DNA from: a bacterium TMED198
GTDB taxonomy: Bacteria > Fidelibacterota > Marinisomatia > SCGC-AAA003-L08 > D37C17
Direction of reading: 5' to 3'
DNA length: 27,899 nt
Assembly: GCA_002170735.1 (NCBI GenBank)
Contig: NHIV01000068.1
Span: forward strand, 12,839 to 40,737
Shown here: one piece after another, positions 24,251 through 27,899 of the stretch
Numbering within the stretch: the stretch's first letter is position 1
Layout: every line of letters begins with the position of its first letter
Notes under the pieces: generated by a model
Told to the model about the DNA's origin: nothing
The model's input: only the letters and a program-made list of their open reading frames with translations
Databases searched by the model: none
Made by a program: the position numbers and the translations under genes

Positions 24251-25393
24251 CTACTTATTACCCATTATAAAGTTTACCATCTCTATAATGTCCAAGATGT
24301 CAACGGTTCCATCGCTGTTTAAGTCTTCGTGTAAGTACTCGCATGATCCGTCATCAACGTTTGCATCTTGATCAAAGTTAATAGCTCCTTGATATGTGCA
24401 TCCAAACTTTAGAAAAGATGAATATTGGCAGTCCGATGTATCGTAGTCACCAATAGCATCTGCTATAGGGTTGTAGTTAAAGGCCAATGGGTCTGTACAG
24501 GTTGATCCGGACATACAGTGGTTTCCCATCCAGTAGCATTCATCATCCTCCATGCAGTCAAACTGGTTGTTATAGCTCATGCAGTCATCGCTGGCTTCCA
24601 TACAGTGGTCTCCCATCCACATGCAACCCTGTGCCTCCATACACTCAATCTGTGTTTCTATGTCATCGCATGGGTTGCATTGATCCCCATAGAGGCATGA
24701 GCCATCATCAATGGCAGCTTGGTGCTCGTAGTTACAAGCCGATGGGTCTATACACCCGTACATATCATCTAATAGACTAGGAAGGTATGTATACTGAAAG
24801 TCGTATTGGTTTGGCATGTTAAACTTGTACCTAACAACCATATTATGATCGATCATAACGTAGGAAGAGTAGGTTGATCCTGCAAACATGTTCCATATAA
24901 GGTGGTCAGGAGATCCATCTTCATTAAAGTCGGTATCTCCATTTATAATAACAGGGTCATTTCCATGCTCTCCGAGATCTTTATAAAGATCTGCCCACTC
25001 TTGGCAGCTGTAAAGAGTGGGATCACTTACGTTGTTATCGAGGCTGACCAGAAACTCAATGTCATCGTTTTGATTTGTGAACTCATATATTTGATCCATC
25101 AAACTGACAAGATCATAGCATGCAGGTCACCACGTTGCGTTCATACTGATTAGAATTATGTTGTAGTCACCACCATTAATGCTACCGTTTAAATCAGAAA
25201 ACTTAAAAATGTTTTCTTCATTAGTTTGGCCTTCTTCATAGCAAATTTCAAACTGGAGGTTTTGATCAGCAAGACTTAGCGTATCGCCAATATCATATAT
25301 AGATCTATTTAAATCATGGAAATTAGGGGCGCAATTTTTTTCATCTGCATAAAGTGATACACAGAAAACAAAAAGTAATAGAGCCTTTATCAT
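24251..25393 (-). CDS. Secreted thioredoxin-like selenoprotein (WUPAC) with Cys/Met repeats and dockerin-like end
   Basis: The frame is continuous over 380 codons if one TGA at 25127-25129 is read as selenocysteine. The TGA sits at the first active-site position of a thioredoxin-like motif: MNATW-U-P-A-C-Y, residue 89, where relatives have WCxxC. The reading frame is unchanged before and after. Layout: signal peptide (1-16), thioredoxin-like domain (about 40-210), an A-CNY-A-DDGSC-Y repeat, two CMxxxxCxWMGxHCM repeats (about 250-266 and 279-294), two more NY/NF-A-D repeats, and a dockerin-like DLNSDGTVDILDIIEMVNFIM at 356-378. It probably reduces or isomerises disulfides or peroxides outside the cytoplasm. 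It follows the UGGU gene by 16 bases; AGGGA-AAC-TCCCT before the ATG may fold over its ribosome site. Sec insertion genes are not in the window. Confidence 0.85.
25127..25129 (-). other. UGA codon read as selenocysteine (U89)
   Basis: The TGA lies between TGG (Trp) and CCT-GCA-TGC (Pro-Ala-Cys), giving W-U-P-A-C. A TGATC/GATCA stem with a 14-base loop begins 11 bases downstream and may be part of a SECIS element, though this was judged by eye only. Confidence 0.87.
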
Positions 25394-25409
25394 TAGGGAG
25401 TTTCCCTTT

Positions 25410-26090
25410 TTAGCCCAGTATCAAATTAACAGTTGCAACTATATCTAAGATGTCAAGGGCTCCATCTTGATTTAAATCTGCTAGAGTGAGTTGATTTTCT
25501 TCAAGCTCAATATTATTAAGAACTGCACCAATCATTACTACTATATCTTGGATATTAATCAAACCATCTTGGTTTATATCTCCCAGAGTTAGATCTTCAT
25601 AGTTTTCTTCAATTATAGATCTGATTTGATTTTCATAGGATGATAAATTGGTACTTGTAAGTGTAATTCTACCAATATCTCTTCCATCTCTATCTATAAA
25701 TATAAGCTGTCTATGTTCTGAATTAAATTGTTCTCTGATAGGAAAGTCAGGAGACTGATCAAGGACCAAAGGAAGGTCTGAGTTAGCACAATAACTTTCC
25801 CCAAACATATCTTGTAGACTTGATTGTCCTACAGATATAAATACCAACTCCGTAAAACCTTCACTTCTTAATTCTTCTTGTAAATCGGACAACTGCCCAA
25901 ATAAGCTTGTTCAGCCCCCTCAGCCCTGGGTAGAGAAGAAGTGAACTGTAATAAAGTCAGAGTATGTTGGTAGCCAAACAAAATCGTTAAATGTTGGAGA
26001 TGTAGAGTTTTGATCTTTCAGAGAGTATTCAAGTTGTGCAAAAGAAAATGTAAATAGTGTTATAAATATGTACGTTTTTAAAATTTTCAT
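25410..26090 (-). CDS. Secreted selenoprotein with U-G-G-U motif and two dockerin-like repeats
   Basis: From ATG 26090 (TTG 26102 would add four residues) one frame spans 226 codons if two TGA codons, at 25920-25922 and 25911-25913, are read as selenocysteine 57 and 60. They give TVHFFSTQG-U-G-G-U-TSLFG, exactly where thioredoxin-fold proteins carry CxxC after the first long strand. Layout: signal peptide (1-18), thioredoxin-like domain (about 40-165), then dockerin-like repeats DINQDGLINIQDIVVMIGAVL and DLNQDGALDILDIVATVNLIL. A UxxU redox motif recalls the SelL family of aquatic organisms, which forms a diselenide bond, but membership is not proven. The structured RNA at 26192-26279 lies in its leader. 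It is probably an extracytoplasmic redox protein in one operon with the WUPAC gene. Confidence 0.82.
25911..25922 (-). other. Two UGA codons read as selenocysteine (U57, U60)
   Basis: On the minus strand TGA-GGG-GGC-TGA encodes U-G-G-U. The frame before (signal peptide and strand) and after (helix, second strand, dockerin-like repeats) is the same frame. A short hairpin ACAAGC/GC-UUGU can be drawn just downstream, but it was not tested as a bacterial SECIS. Confidence 0.8.
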
Positions 26091-26191
26091 ATTTTTCCCC
26101 AAATAGTTTTTAATCTAATAATAACTTACAAATTTTTTTTTAAAAATTATTGTTTTTAATCATTCCGAAATAAAAAATTATGATTTTCATT

Positions 26192-26279
26192 GTATGAGGG
26201 AAAAGGCTTGCGCAAATAAACACCAAGTTTCACTAATACGGGAGGAGCTTGGTATCTAAAGCCTTTTAATTCCTCATAC
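26192..26279 (-). ncRNA. Structured RNA element in the selenoprotein operon leader
   Basis: Three nested helices are visible: GTATGAGG (26192-26199) with CCTCATAC (26272-26279); AAAGGCTT (26202-26209) with AAGCCTTT (26259-26266); and ACCAAG (26222-26227) with CTTGGT (26248-26253). Between them are a one-sided bulge with a TTGCGCAA palindrome and a 20-base loop. It lies about 100 bases before the ATG of the UGGU gene. The strand is inferred from the flanking genes. It matches no riboswitch class I recognise. Confidence 0.55.
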
Positions 26280-26373
26280 TTTTTGAATGATGCACCTATA
26301 AAATTATTGTTTTTTGAGTAATATTAACAACAAATGGGTTGTAACACTTTGTATTGTTCTGTTTTTTAAAACT

Positions 26374-27897
26374 TTACTTCAGTAGCATAATTTTCTGTGT
26401 TATTCTGTAGCTTCCTGAGTTCATCCTAACTAAATAAACACCGCTTGAATGTGAGGAGGCGTTCCAGGAAACGCTATGTCTTCCAGCTGCATATTCACCA
26501 TCCGCAATTGTAGCAACATTAACTCCATTGAGATTGTAAACATCAATTACGACCTTTGATGATTTATCCAATTGGAAGTTGATCGTTGTAGTTGGGTTGA
26601 ATGGGTTGGGGTATGCCTGCCCTAGATGAGTATTTACAGGAAGCTCTACATAGATTTCTCCAGAAAGATTGCCCAGTATAATTTGCTCTATTTCAAAGTT
26701 ATTATTAGTACTAAACAGACTTTCACTCTCCAATCCTACAATAACTATGTTGGTTCTATTGCCAACTGTTCTATACTCAGCAAGCATTGCCTCATTGGTA
26801 AGGATCAGGCTAAATTTATCTTCATGAACAAGCGTTATTTGTACACCGGCTACGTATCCGTTCGCATCTACCCTAACGCTTCCGTTCTCAATAACAACTT
26901 TTGCATTTGTAGCATCAAAAGGACTGTATCTTGATACCCTTTCAAGAGTTGATTCAACCATAATGATGAGGTCAAGAATATTTAGGATGCCATCGTTATT
27001 AAAGTCAGAGCAGTATAGATCATAGATAGGCCACTCAAAAGTTAATAGGACGTCAACAAGCGCGACCACATCAAGAACGTTCAATGTATCATCATCGTTC
27101 AAGTCTCCGGGGCAACAATCCACATCCGAGCCTCCACATACACCACATTCATCAAAAGCAGTTTCTCCAGCGCAAACTCCTGCACAGTCAAAAGTGCTTC
27201 CACTGCAATCGCATGAACCATCAGGAAGCTGACCGTTGTCATCAAAGTAGTTATCGCCTTCACATTCTCCACATTCATCAAGAATCGCGATTCCATTGCA
27301 ATCTTCAAGGCAATCGAGTACTGCAGCTCCAAAGCATACGCCCTCACAGTCCATGTCAATATTCTCTCCTGCGCAAACTCCGCAGTCATCTACATAGGCA
27401 CCACTATCACAGGTTCCATCGCAGAATGGATACGAACAGTTTCCATCGCTATCTGTTGCACTAGGGTTGTAGTTGCATCCCAATTCATCCAAGCATCCAG
27501 GAACTATGCAGTCACCAAGCACTGCTTCATATTCAATTCCTATATAGGTTGTTATCCATGACTCTGAAAAACATATTTGGCTGTCGTGGGAGTTAAAGCT
27601 AAGCACAGCAAGAAGCCCAGAGTCTGATGGAATGTTGCTATCGCTTGTGCTTTCTCCAATGAGAGTATTTTCTATCAACTCAATATCAAAACCTGCATCC
27701 TGAGATGACCCGCCACTGAATGAAGATACATCAAGCCCGTCAATTGAAAACTCAAAGTTTGAAACATCATACTCGCAGTTAAGGTGGACCTCAACCGTAC
27801 CATTGATATAGTCGAAATTATGGAAGCTTAGAGTGCCAAGTGGACCGTATTCACATGATTCGTCATCTGTATTTGCCTCAGGATTGTAGTTATCTGC
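26374..27897 (-). CDS. Surface protein with cohesin-like, Cys-rich, dockerin-like and sorting domains, N-terminus missing
   Basis: The frame is open to the window edge, so the start is outside. From the N-terminal side: an NYNPEANTDDESCEY repeat; a beta domain (GTLSFHNFDYINGTVEVHLN...) that resembles a cohesin; a CNYNPSATDSDGNCSY repeat; a Cys-rich block with repeated CGVCAG and DECG units; two dockerin-like repeats (GDLNDDDTLNVLDVVALVDVLL and DFNNDGILNILDLIIMVESTL); a second beta domain; and a C-terminal type A sorting domain (YPNPFNPTTTINFQL to QKIMLLK). The sorting domain suggests type IX-like secretion. It is upstream of and co-directional with the two selenoprotein genes. Likely a large cell-surface or extracellular scaffold; the ligand is unknown. 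Confidence 0.85.
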   Translation of the reverse strand, partial: ADNYNPEANTDDESCEYGPLGTLSFHNFDYINGTVEVHLNCEYDVSNFEFSIDGLDVSSFSGGSSQDAGFDIELIENTLIGESTSDSNIPSDSGLLAVLSFNSHDSQICFSESWITTYIGIEYEAVLGDCIVPGCLDELGCNYNPSATDSDGNCSYPFCDGTCDSGAYVDDCGVCAGENIDMDCEGVCFGAAVLDCLEDCNGIAILDECGECEGDNYFDDNGQLPDGSCDCSGSTFDCAGVCAGETAFDECGVCGGSDVDCCPGDLNDDDTLNVLDVVALVDVLLTFEWPIYDLYCSDFNNDGILNILDLIIMVESTLERVSRYSPFDATNAKVVIENGSVRVDANGYVAGVQITLVHEDKFSLILTNEAMLAEYRTVGNRTNIVIVGLESESLFSTNNNFEIEQIILGNLSGEIYVELPVNTHLGQAYPNPFNPTTTINFQLDKSSKVVIDVYNLNGVNVATIADGEYAAGRHSVSWNASSHSSGVYLVRMNSGSYRITQKIMLLK

Positions 27898-27899
27898 GT

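Noticed and set aside
24251..26102. Reading the split thioredoxin-like genes as pseudogenes or separate short genes
   Set aside because: The interruptions are only TGA, never frameshifts, and they fall exactly on redox-active Cys positions in two neighbouring genes. The downstream parts remain well-formed domains.
27084..27464. His-rich open frame on the plus strand and similar frames at 24487-24780
   Set aside because: They are antisense to the Cys-rich repeat coding regions, and their composition is explained by those repeats.
1..27899. tRNA, rRNA, CRISPR array, insertion sequence or prophage genes
   Set aside because: No cloverleaf-like sequence, spacer-repeat array, transposase, integrase or phage gene was seen on either strand.

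Overview
The window is AT-rich, densely coded DNA from a Gram-negative bacterium. Signs of the envelope type are TonB-dependent receptors, many small lipoproteins, TatA, and a large surface protein with dockerin-like repeats and a C-terminal type IX-like sorting domain. Proteins built from Cys-rich CGVCxG blocks, A-NY-A-DDGSC-Y repeats, dockerin-like repeats and a type A sorting domain suggest a marine member of the FCB group, most likely Candidatus Marinimicrobia (SAR406). That assignment is inferred from gene style only. UGA is an ordinary stop in several genes here (ends 7818, 11649, 17360).

Layout. 2-457 is the C-terminal part of a family 1 glycoside hydrolase. 479-4449 (minus) is an iron-uptake operon: FTR1 permease, small lipoprotein, FecA-like receptor and a second small lipoprotein, behind a perfect Fur-type palindrome. 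4618-7818 (plus) is a sugar-activation operon: UGM-like flavoprotein, nucleotidyltransferase and galactokinase. 7862-12341 (plus) is a haem-use locus: a small membrane protein, haem oxygenase, TetR regulator, HmuR-like receptor and HmuY-like lipoprotein, with a Fur-like box, a 16-bp palindrome and a long leader inverted repeat before the receptor. 12446-19295 is a minus-strand run: P19/Tp34-like iron protein, Hsp20, TatA, esterase, glutamine amidotransferase, SMR transporter, FAD amine oxidase, a coupled 38-aa membrane peptide, M23 peptidase and dihydroorotase. 19343-24242 (plus) starts with a cobalamin riboswitch driving a beta-propeller lipoprotein and an FMN reductase, then small lipoproteins, LPP20 lipoprotein, a DUF481-like protein, a CDF transporter and YjbQ. 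24251-27897 (minus) holds a partial cohesin/dockerin-like surface protein, a structured RNA element, and two secreted thioredoxin-like genes interrupted only by in-frame UGA at the redox-active positions.

The most interesting part is 24251-26090. One gene has a U-G-G-U motif (two UGA codons) and the next a W-U-P-A-C motif. Both have signal peptides, a thioredoxin-like domain and C-terminal dockerin-like repeats, and they lie next to a protein with cohesin-like, dockerin-like and sorting domains. This looks like an extracytoplasmic selenoprotein redox pair attached to a surface system. A second theme is iron: FTR1, FecA-like receptor, P19-like protein, haem receptor, HmuY and haem oxygenase all occur within 13 kb, with two matching TTGAGA-N5-TCTCAA boxes.
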